From Escallonia rubra (lineage: Eukaryota > Streptophyta > Magnoliopsida > Escalloniales > Escalloniaceae): a DNA stretch of 64,000 bases. Positions 24,018 through 35,800 of the stretch are shown piece by piece. Made by a program: the position numbers and the translations under genes. Numbering within the stretch: the first letter of the stretch is position 1; every line of letters begins with the position of its first letter. The stretch is from assembly GCA_033065855.1 (NCBI GenBank), contig JAVXUO010000253.1:62001-126000 (forward strand), written 5' to 3'. The notes beneath the pieces were generated by a model. The model was not told where the DNA came from, searched no databases, and saw only the letters and a list, made by a program, of their open reading frames with translations.

Positions 24018-24538
24018 TATTTCTCGAATCCAGAAGTCGCTACAGTCAATTTTCAGATGGTTTTAGAAGAAACAAGCAGACAGGAAGAAGATTGGAGAGT
24101 AAGGAAGATAATTTCATTAATTGATTAAATTTTTCATGCCTTACACCGAGCATCTCTCTCTTTGTTATAACCATCACTCTCTCTTCCTTAACAAACTACC
24201 CAACAAATAGAATTTCAAACAGATTATGGTTCCAAGGGAGGTAACACGTGCCAACTACTGAGTGGTCCACGAAATAAAATCGGCCTTAACTAATAAGCCA
24301 ACTACAGTCTGACAACTGGCTTTATTTTAACACTTAAGCTGTCAACTAAACCTTGTGTCGTGACTTGGCATGCCATGTGCGCTTGATCTACCATCATCCA
24401 CTTACTTCGCGCTTCAACTTTCAAACCATAGTCGTCGATGCTTCCCCTGATCGGAGAACTTCACTAGGAGAACCCGAAATTGTCGACCGGTGCTTGATTT
24501 GAATCTTAATAGGGACTCGAGACTTTGCAAGCATAGCA
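24018..24538 (-). repeat. 3' LTR of the chromovirus
   Basis: It aligns along its whole length with 29059-29564. The outer end has lost the canonical TG...CA base on the plus-strand left side (TA instead of TG) and has an 11-base insertion relative to the partner near 24190-24200. The inner end is preceded, in element sense, by the polypurine tract. Confidence 0.9.
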
Positions 24539-25649
24539 TTCCCTTCCCCTTGAATTGATCCTTGTCCCCAAAGATCAAAATTTATGAATCTAACTTTAAT
24601 CGTATCCCAGTCTTCCCAGGTTTCATTACCATCAGCTAAATTGGACCATTTTGCCAAAACTTGAGTGATTGGGGTGCTGTTTCTCTGATTCAGTCGCTGA
24701 TCAAGGACGATTAATGGTTCCATAAAAAATTGACCTTCTACGTTAGTGTATGGCAATTCGGGAGAAGAGGTAATGTGGTGACCTACCTTCTTCTTCAATA
24801 AGAACACATGGAACACTGAGTGAACCAGGGAAGTATCTGGTAACTTTAGTTTATATGCCACTGCCCCGATTCTTTCCAACACCTCATAGGGTCCATAGAA
24901 CTTTGGGGAAAGTTTTAAATTCTTTCTCACAGCAAGTGTAGTCTGTCTGTATGGTTGGAGCCTCAGGTAAACAAAGTCCCCTACTGTAAATTCTATCTCT
25001 GTCCTGTGGGCATCCGAATACTGTTTCATGCGATTATGTGCTTCCACCAAGTTAGCCTTGAGGTGTTGTAACATATCCAGTCTGTCCTTTAAATAAGTGT
25101 CCAAAGGAGCTATGTCTGTAGACTCCAATTGCGTTAGTCCCAGTGTCCTGGGCTTATACCCATACAAGGCTTCGAAGGGAGTTGTTTGCAAGGACTGGTG
25201 AAAACTTGTGTTATACCATATTTCAGCCAAAGACAACCACTGTTTTGGTTTATGGCCTATCATACATCTCAAATGATTCTCCAAACACCTATTAACTCTC
25301 TCAGTTTGTCCATCTATTTCAGGGTGGTAGGCAGTACTCATAACCAAGGTAGTACCCATCATCTTGAACAGTTGTTGCCATAATTGTAAAGGAAAACCTT
25401 ATCCCTATCACTGACCACAGAACTTGGTAGGCCATGAAGCTTAACCACTTGATCAAAAAATAATTGAGCTACTGATTCAACTGTATAAGGATGTGCTAGT
25501 GCTAAGAAGTGTCCATACTGGCTTAGCTTGTCAACCACCACTAGTATCACACTCTTACCTCCAGAATTAGGAAGCCTTTCAATGAAGCCCATAGTTAAGT
25601 GGGACCAAAACTGATCTGGAATAGGTAAGGGTTGAAGTAGGCCTAGCAT
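24421..25649 (-). pseudogene. Chromovirus integrase with C-terminal chromodomain, frameshifted
   Basis: Two minus-strand frames make up the integrase. The first (25649-25359) has the catalytic core start with VVVDKLSQYGHF and VSDRDKVF, holding the first two acidic residues. The second (25362-24421) continues with AYHPEIDGQTERVNRCLE, carrying the catalytic glutamate, then a GPYEVLERIG segment, and ends with a chromodomain (QVLAKWSNL...ETWEDW, about 24690-24570). A small deletion just after DKVF shifts the frame. The second frame runs through the polypurine tract and on for about 40 codons into the 3' LTR. In the living element it integrated the DNA copy, and the chromodomain would have directed it to modified chromatin. 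Confidence 0.9.
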
Positions 25650-25688
25650 TTTAATGTTTTCAGTCTTGTTTCTTTGGCAAACATCACG

Positions 25689-25958
25689 TTAACCTACTTT
25701 CATTTGTATTTCTTGCCTCATACTAGGCCAGTAGAATAAACTTGAAATCCTTTGATAAGTTGCCTTGACTCCAGAGTGGCCCCCACTCCTTCCCTCATGA
25801 AGTTCAGCCATGATTTGCTTCCTTATTTGGGTGCTTGAACCCAAAACAAATTTGCCTTTATATCTGAGTATTCCCTCCTTGTAAGAATGAAAGCTTGTAT
25901 CCATGGGGTCCAATAGCAAAACTTGTATGTGCTGTTGAGCCTCATTGTCCTCAGTCAA
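25689..25958 (-). pseudogene. Chromovirus integrase zinc-binding (H2C2) region, cut off
   Basis: This 89-codon frame contains AELHEGRSGGHSGVKATYQR followed by LFYWPSMRQEIQ, the conserved His-rich N-terminal zinc-binding module and downstream helix of gypsy integrases. The frame ends just where the cysteine pair should follow (the cysteines can be read in another register toward 25680), so a frame break separates it from the catalytic core. Upstream sequence lacks an open link to RNase H. Confidence 0.85.
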
Positions 25959-25979
25959 ACTTTCTTGAATCTCCTGAGC

Positions 25980-27160
25980 CTAGGTAGGAATTAGGGTAGT
26001 GATGGCTGAGCATTCCAAGGAAGCTGGGTGGTTAGGCAATGTGGACAATGCATCTGTAGCACCATTGTCCACCCCTTTCTTGTAATGAATTTGGAATTCA
26101 TAACCTAGAGATTTAGATAGAAATTTATGTTACAACATTGAGGTGACCCTTTGCCCTAGGAGGTACTTCAGGCTACAATGGTCTGTTCTTAGTACAAATG
26201 GCTGGTGACTGAGGTAAGTATTTCATTTGGTCACTGCCTGCACTACAACTAAGAGCTCCTTCTCATAGGTAGACAATCTAGCATTCTTGAGCCCCAAAGC
26301 TTTACTGTAGTAGGCAATAGGCCTTCCATTTTGCATGAGTACAGCCCCTATACCCCAATTGTTTGCATCTGTCTCTACCTAAAATGGTTGTGAAAAATTG
26401 GGTAATGCTAGCACTGGAATGGAAGCCATGGCCTATTTAAGGTGTGTAAAGGCTACCTTAGCTGCAGAATCCCACATGAATGCATTTTTCTTGAGAAGGG
26501 CTTCCTATAATAGCCAGTGAATCCCAGAAATTCCTTCACAGACTGAGGTTTGGGCCAATGAATCATGGCTTCAATCTTACCCATATCAGCGGATACACCT
26601 TCATGTGACACAATGTGCCCCAAATATCATTTTGCCATACAAGTGGTTGTCTCTCAGAATTTGCAACACCATTCTCAAGTGTTCTAGGTGAGTGTGCATA
26701 TCCTAACTATAAATGAGGATGTCATCAAAGAATATAAAGATAAACTTCCTTAGGTGTGGCCTAAACACCTTATTCATCAAATTCTGGAAAGTGGCAGGTG
26801 AGCCCAAAAGGCATCACCTTAAACTCATAATGCCCAGCATGAGTCTAAAAGTTGTCTTGTGAATATCTTCATACACCACTTTTATTTGGTGATACGTACT
26901 CCTTAGAGATCCAGCTTGGAGTAGACACTTGATCCTTGCAACTCATCTAACAACTCATCAATAATATGTATGGGGTACCTATCTTTCAAGGTCAATTTGT
27001 TAAGTTCCATGTAGTCCACATAGCCTTCATCCATGTCCCATCCTTCTTCTTGACCAGTAGCACATGTGAAGCAAAAGAAGAATTACTAGGTTGAATCACA
27101 CTTGTAGCTAAGAGCTGATCAATGATGTCCTTTATCTCCTTCTAATATTCACACGTTGTG
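25980..27160 (-). pseudogene. Chromovirus reverse transcriptase and RNase H, heavily broken
   Basis: Pieces are recognisable on the minus strand. The RT active-site strand reads FFDDILIYS (about 26740-26706), where most family members have a Y or F before a V/I-D-D. RNase H shows QNGRPIAYYSKALG followed by LSTYEKEL (about 26345-26250). Several stops and frame changes separate the pieces, and no open frame longer than about 60 codons covers the region, so the enzyme cannot be made. Confidence 0.8.
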
Positions 27161-27743
27161 CTCCTTCCTTGAGGATAATCTTGTGGTCATGTGGTCTGTA
27201 TGATGGTAGCTGAGAAGGCTCCTCAAACACATCTACATACTCAGTCACTAAGGCGTGTACCTGTGTTGAAAAAACCCCTGCTTGGTTGTCTGTGGTAACA
27301 ACAAAAACTTGCCCGTATAAGCTTCCAGTGTTATTACTGAGCAATTTAGTCATAGCCACTCTAGAGATCATCTTAATAGATTCCCCTGGCACACTACCTT
27401 CTTTTAGCTTCACTTCCTTGCCATGATAGTGGAAGGCAATAATATGTTGAGCAAAGTCAAAATGAACACTACCCAAACCCTTGAGCCACTGTACTCCAAA
27501 CACACAGTCACATCCTCCTAGTGGAAATTTTTTAACATTAGTGGTGAAGAGTTGTTCACCCATGGTCCACTCAAAGCCCAAGCAAGCAGCTCTACTTTGA
27601 ATTTTTGCTCCATTGGCTATAGCTACTGTGAGGGGTGGGGTGGGTGTCAACTGGCAACCCAGCCTCTCACCTGATTTTGGGTCCAAGAAATTGTTAGTTG
27701 ACCCAGTGTCAACCAATATTGAAAATGATTTCTTGTTTACCAT
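27132..27743 (-). pseudogene. Chromovirus aspartic protease and start of RT
   Basis: The 203-codon frame shows FSILVDTGSTNNF (the DTG active site of a retroviral-type aspartic protease) near its start, a conserved GCDCVFGVQWLKGLG segment in the middle, and at the end VFEEPSQLPSYRPHDHKI, the linker that leads into reverse transcriptase. It is the longest uninterrupted part of pol in this copy besides the integrase C-terminus. It lacks a proper start because it was part of a larger gag-pol frame. Confidence 0.9.
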
Positions 27744-29022
27744 CCTTGAATTCTCATGGTTATGTGGCTTGAATTACCAGCCAGGGCTTGTATGCTAATC
27801 TCAGAAGTCTTAGCAGCTGTGGCAACTTCAATTTCAGCTTCTTGTTCAGCTTCTTGCACCCATTCCACATCATCTGGTATATGGTCAGCCATCAACATGG
27901 CAATTGACCTTTTAGGACACACTTTCTGATGACCAGGTGTGAACTTACCATCACACCAATAGCATAGTCCTTGCTCTCACTTGTGTTGATGTTCCTCATG
28001 AGTTAAGTGTTTGATTGGTAAAGGTGTTTTGGCATGTATGCTGGTTGGAGTTGGTAAGACCCCTTTGGAATTAGGGCTTAGGGAAAGGTTGTGTATATGT
28101 GGTTTAAATAGAGCAGGTGGATTGGTAATAGGTTGAGCTACAGTCTTACTGTAGAGATGGGTTTGAGCTGGAAGTTTGATGAGCTTTAGCATGAGGGAAC
28201 AAATTTGCAATTTCCACTTCTTCTTTTCTGGCAATGTGAATTGCCTTAGTGAGAGTCATAACTTTAAACTGCTCCACACGGCTCCTAATTTCTGGCTTCA
28301 ACCCCCCAATAAAGCTCTTAATGAAGTATCCCTCATCCATGGATCCAAACTCTTCCACCACCTGAGCCCTTAATTCTTCAAAGTGATTATAATATTCACT
28401 CACTGAGGTAGTTTGCTTGAGTTGATTAAACTCTGCAATTACACTATCCCTGCTCACATTTGAAAAACGAGCATACATATCATGCACAAATTTGGTCCAA
28501 GTCACCTTCCCCAAAGGTTTGATATAAGTGGAATACCAATACTCTACTTGGTCCTCAAAATGAACTGACGCATAAGTAACCTTAAATTCTTCAGGTATGG
28601 GGCAAAACTCAAAATATTGCTCACACCTTTTAACCCTTCCTCGAGGATTATCACCATTAAACCTTGGAAAGGTCAGTTTGGGGGTTTTAGGCATCGAATT
28701 GTTGAAGTTTTGATTATGTGGATTTCCAAAGGATATTAAACTGTTTTGGTTATTTATAGGGGGGAAGAGGCGTTTGGTTACCTTTGCTGGTCCCAACCTC
28801 AGCTGGTTGTTTGGCCTTCAAGAGAGCTTCCAATTAAATGTTGATCTGTGTGACAGTAGATAACATCTCTAGTTTCATATCAGAGTAATTCTTCTGCAAA
28901 TCTCCTAGAGTTGCATCCAATTACCCAAATCACAGGTCATACGTCTCAAATCGTCTTTCCAGCCCATCTAATAGACCGAGAGAATCTGTTTCGAGTAGTG
29001 ATGACTTAGAAGATCTCGGCAT
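27737..29022 (-). pseudogene. Chromovirus gag (capsid and zinc knuckle)
   Basis: The likely gag start is the minus-strand ATG at 29022-29020, about 20 bases after the primer-binding site, opening MPRSSKSS. A stop follows within about 25 codons (near 28960). The open piece 28796-28146 (216 codons) is a capsid domain: LTFPRFNGDNPRGRVKRCEQ, VEYWYSTY, VTWTKFVHDMYARF, VSEYYNHFEEL. Further on, at about 27970-27910, CYWCDGKFTPGH...C is the zinc knuckle that would bind RNA. The start of the 216-codon frame is not an ATG, so it represents a decayed interior piece. Confidence 0.88.
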
Positions 29023-29041
29023 TTTCAGAGTAAGGAAAGCT

Positions 29042-29057
29042 AGCTCTGAGATACCAA
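29042..29057 (-). promoter_or_regulatory. Primer-binding site of the chromovirus
   Basis: Minus strand TGGTATCTCAGAGC, two bases inside the 5' LTR. It matches the initiator-Met tRNA 3' end (TGGTATCAGAGC) except for two inserted bases. The intact 12-base version occurs in this window at 11281-11292. Confidence 0.85.
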
Positions 29058-29058
29058 A

Positions 29059-29564
29059 TGTAGCGAATTAAAGAGTCGCTACAATCAATTTTTGAATGAT
29101 TTTAGAAGAAACAGGCCGAGAGGAAGAAGATTGGAGAGTAAGGAAGAGAATTTCATTAATTGATTGAATTTTCCATGCCTTACATCGAGCATCTCTCTCT
29201 ATTATAACCATCACTCTCTCTGTTCCCTAACAAATAGAATTTCAAACAGATTACGGTTCCAAGAGAGGGAACACGTGCCAACTACTGAGTGATCAACGAA
29301 ATAAAATTGGCCTTAAGTAATAAGCCAACTACAGTATGACAACTGGCTTTATTTTAACACCTAAGCTGCCAACTAAGCCGTGTGTCGTGACTTGGCATGC
29401 CACTTGCACTTGATCTACCATCATCCCTTACTTCACGCTTCAACTTTCAAACCACAGCCGTCGATGCTTCCCCTGATCGGAAAACTTTACCAGAAGAACT
29501 CGACATTGTCGGCCGGTGCTTGATTCAAATCTTAATAGGGACTTGAGCCTTAGCAGGCATAACA
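29059..29564 (-). repeat. 5' LTR of the chromovirus
   Basis: It keeps TG and CA at its ends. The plus-strand left end TGTAGCGAATT directly abuts the two-base spacer before the primer-binding site, and the right end GGCATAACA abuts the CAATC duplication. Confidence 0.92.
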
Positions 29565-29569
29565 CAATC

Positions 29570-31790
29570 TCGAGTAATGATCTGATCAATAAAGTAAAGA
29601 GTCAGGTCCCTGAACTACCCTAAAGTTTACATATACCATTGCAAGGAAGTCTTTTTAAAGGTCTTAGAATTCATTAAGATATTTCTCTTTTGGTGAAGAC
29701 CAAAACAACCAACACCACTAGATAATTTACGAACACCAAGCCTTCAATCCACAAAGTTCTAGGAAGACTTGAAAACCCAAACTTTTGAAATAGCATATAC
29801 AATGTAGAGAAAACTTTTCGAAAGAGACATGTTCAGTTTAAAGCGCTAGTCACTTGAAAGATGAGTGTATTGATGACAATCTTGAATGCTGACTCTGAAT
29901 GTATGAACTGGTGAATGAACTCTCACTTCAATTGAAACACATGAAGCAAGCGAGATTAACTAAATGTTTTTCAGATTTGATGCTTTGCTATAAATGGTGG
30001 CTAACTCGCTTAGATATGTAAAAATCAAGCCTCAATTTGGTTCTCTAGGTTCGAGGAGAACTATGGCCATTTGAAGCTTGGTGAGTATTGAATGTGCTTG
30101 ACAAAAACAATGTTTTGACTGACATAAACACGAAAAATTCAAAGCATAGCCATGCAATTTTTTCATTAGCCTTTTGGGGGACTGAAATAGCTTTCGGTCA
30201 CCTGGGAAAATTTTGGTTTTACCAAAAGGGAGCGAAAATGTCGGTCGTAAAATACTTTATGATTCAGGTGGCCTAACTAAGGTCAAAGAAATATGCAGAA
30301 TGGTTTTTTAAATGCTCTCTTACTTTATAAGATCTAAGATCAATTTCATCGTTTGTGTGTGTGTGTACACACATATTGATGGCACGATTTAGGGGTTTAC
30401 CAGATCGTGATTCTTCCTCTGAGATAAAATTCTATACCCCAAGATTTTCCCACGGTCAGGTGCTCTCTCTCTCACTTTCTCACTCTACTCTCTCACATTC
30501 TCCCTATCTTAACTTCTATAGCTAGAAGAATAACATGAGGAGGGGAATTTGGCTTTCAGTGTAACAACCGTAGGGGTGCGGCCTTCATGAACCCATATGA
30601 GCAAAATCCCTACAATGGCAAATTACCAAAACCCCCCAACTTTCGACATTTTGCAAAGTTCACCCCAAAATTTACGGAAAATCCCCAAACCTATTTACCA
30701 TTGTATTATGAAATGTTTAGCAGGTATTACATTCTCCTCAACTTATAAAAAATTTCTTCTTGAAATTTTGTGCTTTTTAGATTGTTGATCTTAATCTAAT
30801 CTAGAATATCCATCGCCATACACCTCGAGTCCTTATATAACTAAATTCATTTGAACACGCAAACATGTCAAATCCAATTTCGAGTGACTTATAAAGTATA
30901 TGCACTAAAGACTTTGAAGCACATGGTTTCACGATATGTACTAACACACTTTAACTGACTTATGACGATTACCTTGTATATCACTAACTCCACCATGCTA
31001 AAATGTCTCAGCATTTTACCCGTCTCCATTTTATTGTTAAATTGCCGCTATGCAATGAATTCTCACCAAATAAACAACGGTCGTTAATAGTCTAAGCAAA
31101 CTTATGATAATTAACGGCAATCTTAACTTAGGACCGGGATATTATATTGACCTCTTCCAAGTATAAATTCAAGGCATATCTTCTCCTTCCCCATTTTCAA
31201 CAGTAAAGTCACGGAAAAAGCCAAAAGAGTATACGAGGAGGCCTACAGATTGGTAGGATTTTGCAATTATGCTTAACGATTTGGCCCGTTGAGTAGACGG
31301 TTCTCACCTCAGATCAAGTCATGCATCTCATTAACTTCTTCTTCACGGATCAGGTTTGTAATTGTACTTTATATCTCATCCTCATCATAACAAAGTTAGG
31401 GAATATTCAAATTTGTGATTCTCCATGCAACTTAGGGTCCCACATGCATTATTCTATACGTACTTACAAATTCAATACATAAACATGTAGGTTCTCTGAA
31501 CCCCTATCTTTATTTTGCTTGGATCCCATGCATCCCCTCCCCAACAACATTAGGCTTATGTGTTCCCCCAACTTAGTACGGGAATGATGGAAGAAATTAC
31601 ATGTTTTTTAGGGCTCTGGAGGATATTAGACATGAGTATGATTGAGGTGTGTCGGCACTGGCCCACCTTTATCCCTCCATGGGTTCTATATCCTGACTCC
31701 AAGTAGTGAGCTTTATGGGAAACAAAAATTTGTGGGAGGTATGATTCCCGCTTTTATTCTGTCCTTTTTAAATTTGCTACCTTTCCTCTC
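29570..31790. other. Gene-poor stretch right of the chromovirus
   Basis: I see no clear gene. A short (GT)n run lies at about 30350-30365 and a CT-rich run at about 30461-30490. Segments at about 31240-31370 and 31560-31740 have exon-like composition with GT or AG borders and may be upstream exons of the decayed gene at 31795-32811, but no continuous open frame joins them. Confidence 0.4.
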
Positions 31791-31794
31791 ATAG

Positions 31795-32811
31795 GTTGAT
31801 CCTTTTTGTCACATATTTGAGCTTTTGTAGTTGCGCCAGTTGTAATTGGCCAAGGGGAAGTTGGATGAGACTAGGCCTGTCTGGTATCGACAGAATTTCA
31901 GGGCAGAGCGTGCTAGTTGGCTGTAGAGGTACACTGGGATTGCTTGAAAAAACTTGAACGACATCAGGTAAAACCTTCGATCGAATATTCCATTGCTTTG
32001 CTATTCTGCTAAATGCTCATCTTTTCCTTTTTTGACTTAGGGATCACTCTCAAAGTGGTTGATAGAGAACCTCTATAAGAAGCAGCTCAGACTCACCCAA
32101 AGTCAAGTTTTACTAGTGGGGCCTTCCCACGAAGAACTATATTTAGGTGATCGGTTACTTTTTCAGCACTACTCGGACTTTGTGCCTCAAATTTTGGCCA
32201 CTGCTCCCGTGGAGATGTACAAGACATGGAGTTTAGATCAGGGTTTGCACAAAAATCTACTTAAGGGGATACCGATATCTTCTTTAAGATGGCCGAACGA
32301 TCTTAGGACATACGAGGCTTCCACTCGGAAGGACTTGGCTCCTCTTTTGACTGTAGAGTGGTCAAGGAGCATCCGAGTAGGGAAAGAAGGAAAAGAGGAA
32401 GGTGTGGAAGAAGTTAGTGTGGATGGCATCCCTTCCCTCTCACGGAAAATGCCTACTTTGAAGTCCACAAGAGATCCTGGGATGGAGGTGGTCCCTAGGC
32501 TGATGACAATATGTCAGGTGAAGAAGTTAGGCCAAAGGAGGATAATGATCTCTAAATTCTTTTTCTTCTTACTTCTTTCTTTTTTCGCTATTAAACCTTA
32601 ATCTCACAATTCACATGTGTAGGTCCCGAACGAGTTATTGAAGGACGCATGCAGAATGATCGATAGCTTGAACGACATGGTCTCGAACCGCTACAATACC
32701 ATGGTGAATTATGGGCTAGTAAGAGAGACCCTGGATGCGTCTACACCTCCATCTAGACCACCATTCACTGGAGGATCTGATGCCAAAGAGCGAGAGAGCC
32801 CTTTGGCATAA
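31795..32811 (+). pseudogene. Unrecognised multi-exon gene remnant
   Basis: Two exons join in frame: 32041-32517 (159 codons, containing WLIENLYKKQLRLTQSQVLL and LFQHYSDFVPQILA) and 32623-32811 (VPNELLKDACRMIDSLNDMV... to a TAA), with AG before and GT after the first and a GT...AG intron of 105 bases between. A likely preceding exon (31795-31970, with RPVWYRQNFRAERASWL) is interrupted by TAG, TAA, TAG and TGA at positions where CAG, CAA or TGG would fit, a C-to-T decay pattern. No ATG is found at a sensible place. I do not recognise the family. It could be a transposon-borne plant gene or a dead host gene. Confidence 0.45.
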
Positions 32812-35800
32812 CCTATAATATTATATAGGCTCAGATAGAAGGATGACCTATGATACAAAAGAGTCGTAGGGTGAAGACACAAGCAACTAACAAGGTCATC
32901 TCCAGGCTCAACCGTAAATTAGATTCTGAGCCGAAAAAAGGAAGCAGTTCCGGAGTGCAGTCAAGGACGAAGCCCAATCAATGTGAAGTCCAAAGGCAAA
33001 GAGAAGTTTCCGGTCCGGCGATCCACCAAAGTGCAGACCGTATTTTATAAAAAACTGAGAGGGGCGATCCACCAAAGTGCAGACCGTATACATGAGCCTA
33101 TAAAGATAGGCTCTCATTTTGAGTCTGGGGAAGAATGATAGGAAGATAGATAGATGCAGACACGTCAGATTCTATGAATGCCGAGCCAAGCTCAGAGTGA
33201 TCGAGGGAGTGAGGCTAATGGATTAGCTCTAGGGATCCCAGCTCTTATGAATTTTATTTGGACATGATTTTATGATTGTTATAATTTACATTTTTTTTAT
33301 GTATGCTCGCACACATGGAACATAAAAAAGGAGAATGGGATGAAGAAAATTACAGAATAATTATTTCAGAAATAGGTACATGGTTTGGCTTACAGATAAA
33401 TAAATTCTGTTAAAATCACCCAATACAGACTAACCAGCCGGTTAGTCAGAAAGGTTACTTTTTTTAAAAAAAAATTATTTTTGCATGGAATCAGCTAGTT
33501 AGCCAGGAAGCACCACAAGACTATTCTTTTGAAATGAAAATTGGCCGGTTAGGTAGCAAGTCATTTTTCTCACAAACAAAAATACAAGGAAAATCAGCCG
33601 ATTTTACGAAATCGGCCGGTTCTTCCAACTAAGTTAAAATTTTTTGTTCTAACCCCTACATAGTTTAGGGTTTCTTTTCTCTTGGTATCACGTCCATACA
33701 TTTTATAACACTTTATAAATATCATATAGATGTCAATTTTTACATGTGAATCCCAATGGCCAACAATGGAGATAGTCTGACAGTTTTTGAGATTCAGTTC
33801 TAATCCTTTGCCAATTCTTTCAACAAAATACAGTTCATTCACCTAAATGGGTGCGTTCTTTTGAAAACCATCACGTGTCTGCGTAATGTAACCATTCATG
33901 AGGATATTGTTTAAGCAGCTTACAAATTCTAGGATCCATAAGATCATGTTTTTCATTCAGTCTTGATGAACTCTTCCCTACCTACAAGAAATTCTAAGCT
34001 TTCATGGAAATCCCTACCAAGCTATCCATCGCGGTGCCTTTCATTCAAGAGGGATATCACATGTCTCTCATGCGCCTACCAGAAGTCACTATAGAGCGGG
34101 CAAAGTCTTGCATTCGAGGTAAGCACATTCTTCTTTTATCCCTCATATAATATTTTTCTGAAAAACTTGATAACCTCGACAACAAACAGTATGTTAGTGA
34201 CTGAGTAACTACTTTGGCATTATGTTTGGCCACTGAATACCTCACCATTGTGTATGTAGATATGCTGATGTTAGGTTAGCAGACCTTGTATCTGAAGAAT
34301 CCTTTCAAGGAAGCACTTTAGCTCTTGTAATGGTTGCCAAGACTATCGATTCAATCACCGAGATACACCGAGACCCTGGCTCTGAATGAAAATGTAGCCT
34401 CTTGCTTCTCTACATGTGGCTTCTAGATTATATGTGTTTAATAGCTGGACCAACTGAGGTAAAATGTCATATTCACTTCTCTAGATCTAGACCTTCACTC
34501 TTTGAAGGTCACCCGGGCATTGATGCCTAGATCCAGTTCTTCTATATCAAGGAGTCTAAAGATATCTGTTCATATTGAAATTGGTAGAGCACTCATGAAC
34601 CCCATATGTGGAACTCTTGATACCACTGTATATGTCTCATTGGTCCATGCTTCTCATATTTTTACTTCACTTGTCAGATCCTCCGACAGTCTGGTCATGA
34701 GCAAATTAATCCTATGTCTTAGAGCAATTTTTTCTGTGTCCTTCCCTCTCTAGCTTGGACCATCTCTCAAGGTTGGGAAACCTACCCACATCGCGAGCAT
34801 TCGATTGATGCTGGTGTGAATAGTAACGGTGTAAACTCTGACCCACCTTTTTGTCGGATTCTTCATCAATTGGTTGTGGCCCTGCATTCAGGAAGCGGTT
34901 CTAGTTACTGAGAGCATTTTGCAAGCAGAACTAGGGAGACTTTCCTAATAGCAAGGAAATCAAATTTCTCGAGAAGGCCAAGGAAGAGGGATGTTTGTAG
35001 GAAGGTTTGGGACTTGAATCAAAAACATCCTCAATCCATTTGTTGGTAGTTGTTGCTTGCTCTAAAATCAAGAACCAGAAAACAAAAGTTACAACCAAAT
35101 AGTAGTGTTGTTTACTCCAATATGTTAATAGAATGTTAAGTTGTTAAACTCGGAAGCATGACACCGTTCTTCGATGAAACTGATGCTCCTATACCGATAT
35201 TGCTCAAAGCTACAACATAACGCTACAACAAGATCAGCTGCTCAAGCTTGTATCCTGTCTCAATTAATTGACATCTTCTATAAGGCTCAGATATGGTGAG
35301 GATCCTATTCGAGGCAATTATTGTGGCTGAAGATATGACTGGCTGACTTACAATAGCAGTTCTCCTAGCTGTTATATTCCTCAATATTGCTGCAATGTTT
35401 TCCATGCCTATTGCTCGTCTCTAGCAGTATTCTCCCGTTTGACGAAATAAAAAGACTTAGGATTGTATTTTTGCTTCCCCTTGATATCCGAACACATATT
35501 CGTTGGAATACTACTTGACCTTAAACATCTTCTCCAATGTTGCCAAGCGGTGAGATTTGTAAAGTTAGTTTTTCTCAAACATCAGTCATGAGTTTAGAAG
35601 CACGGGGACTAAGGTCATTGAAGAAATCAAGGGTTGCCCTCAAAATCACTTGTTCCGAAAATAAAGTCTAGACGCAATGTCTTCGTAAAGCATAAAAATA
35701 AAATTACCAATATTTCATACAGGGAACTCAATACATCAACATTATGACAGTATAACTGCACCAACTCTGAATTGGGATATATTTTGAGAATGCCAACAAC

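Larger units (their letters stand above)
24018..29564 (-). mobile_element. Complete but coding-dead Ty3/gypsy chromovirus
   Basis: A full-length minus-strand element flanked by the 5-bp duplication CAATC (24013-24017 and 29565-29569). The 5' LTR is 29564-29059 (506 bp, TGTTATGCC...GCTACA) and the 3' LTR is 24538-24018 (about 520 bp). They differ at roughly one base in ten by eye, plus small indels, so the insertion is not recent. The primer-binding site is at 29042-29057 (TGGTATCTCAGAGC, the initiator-Met type with two extra bases) and the polypurine tract at 24539-24551. Domain order gag-protease-RT-RNase H-integrase-chromodomain places it in Ty3/gypsy chromoviruses; small size and short LTRs suggest a compact lineage such as Reina or Galadriel, uncertain. 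Stops and frameshifts break the reading frame in gag, RT, RNase H and integrase. Confidence 0.93.
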
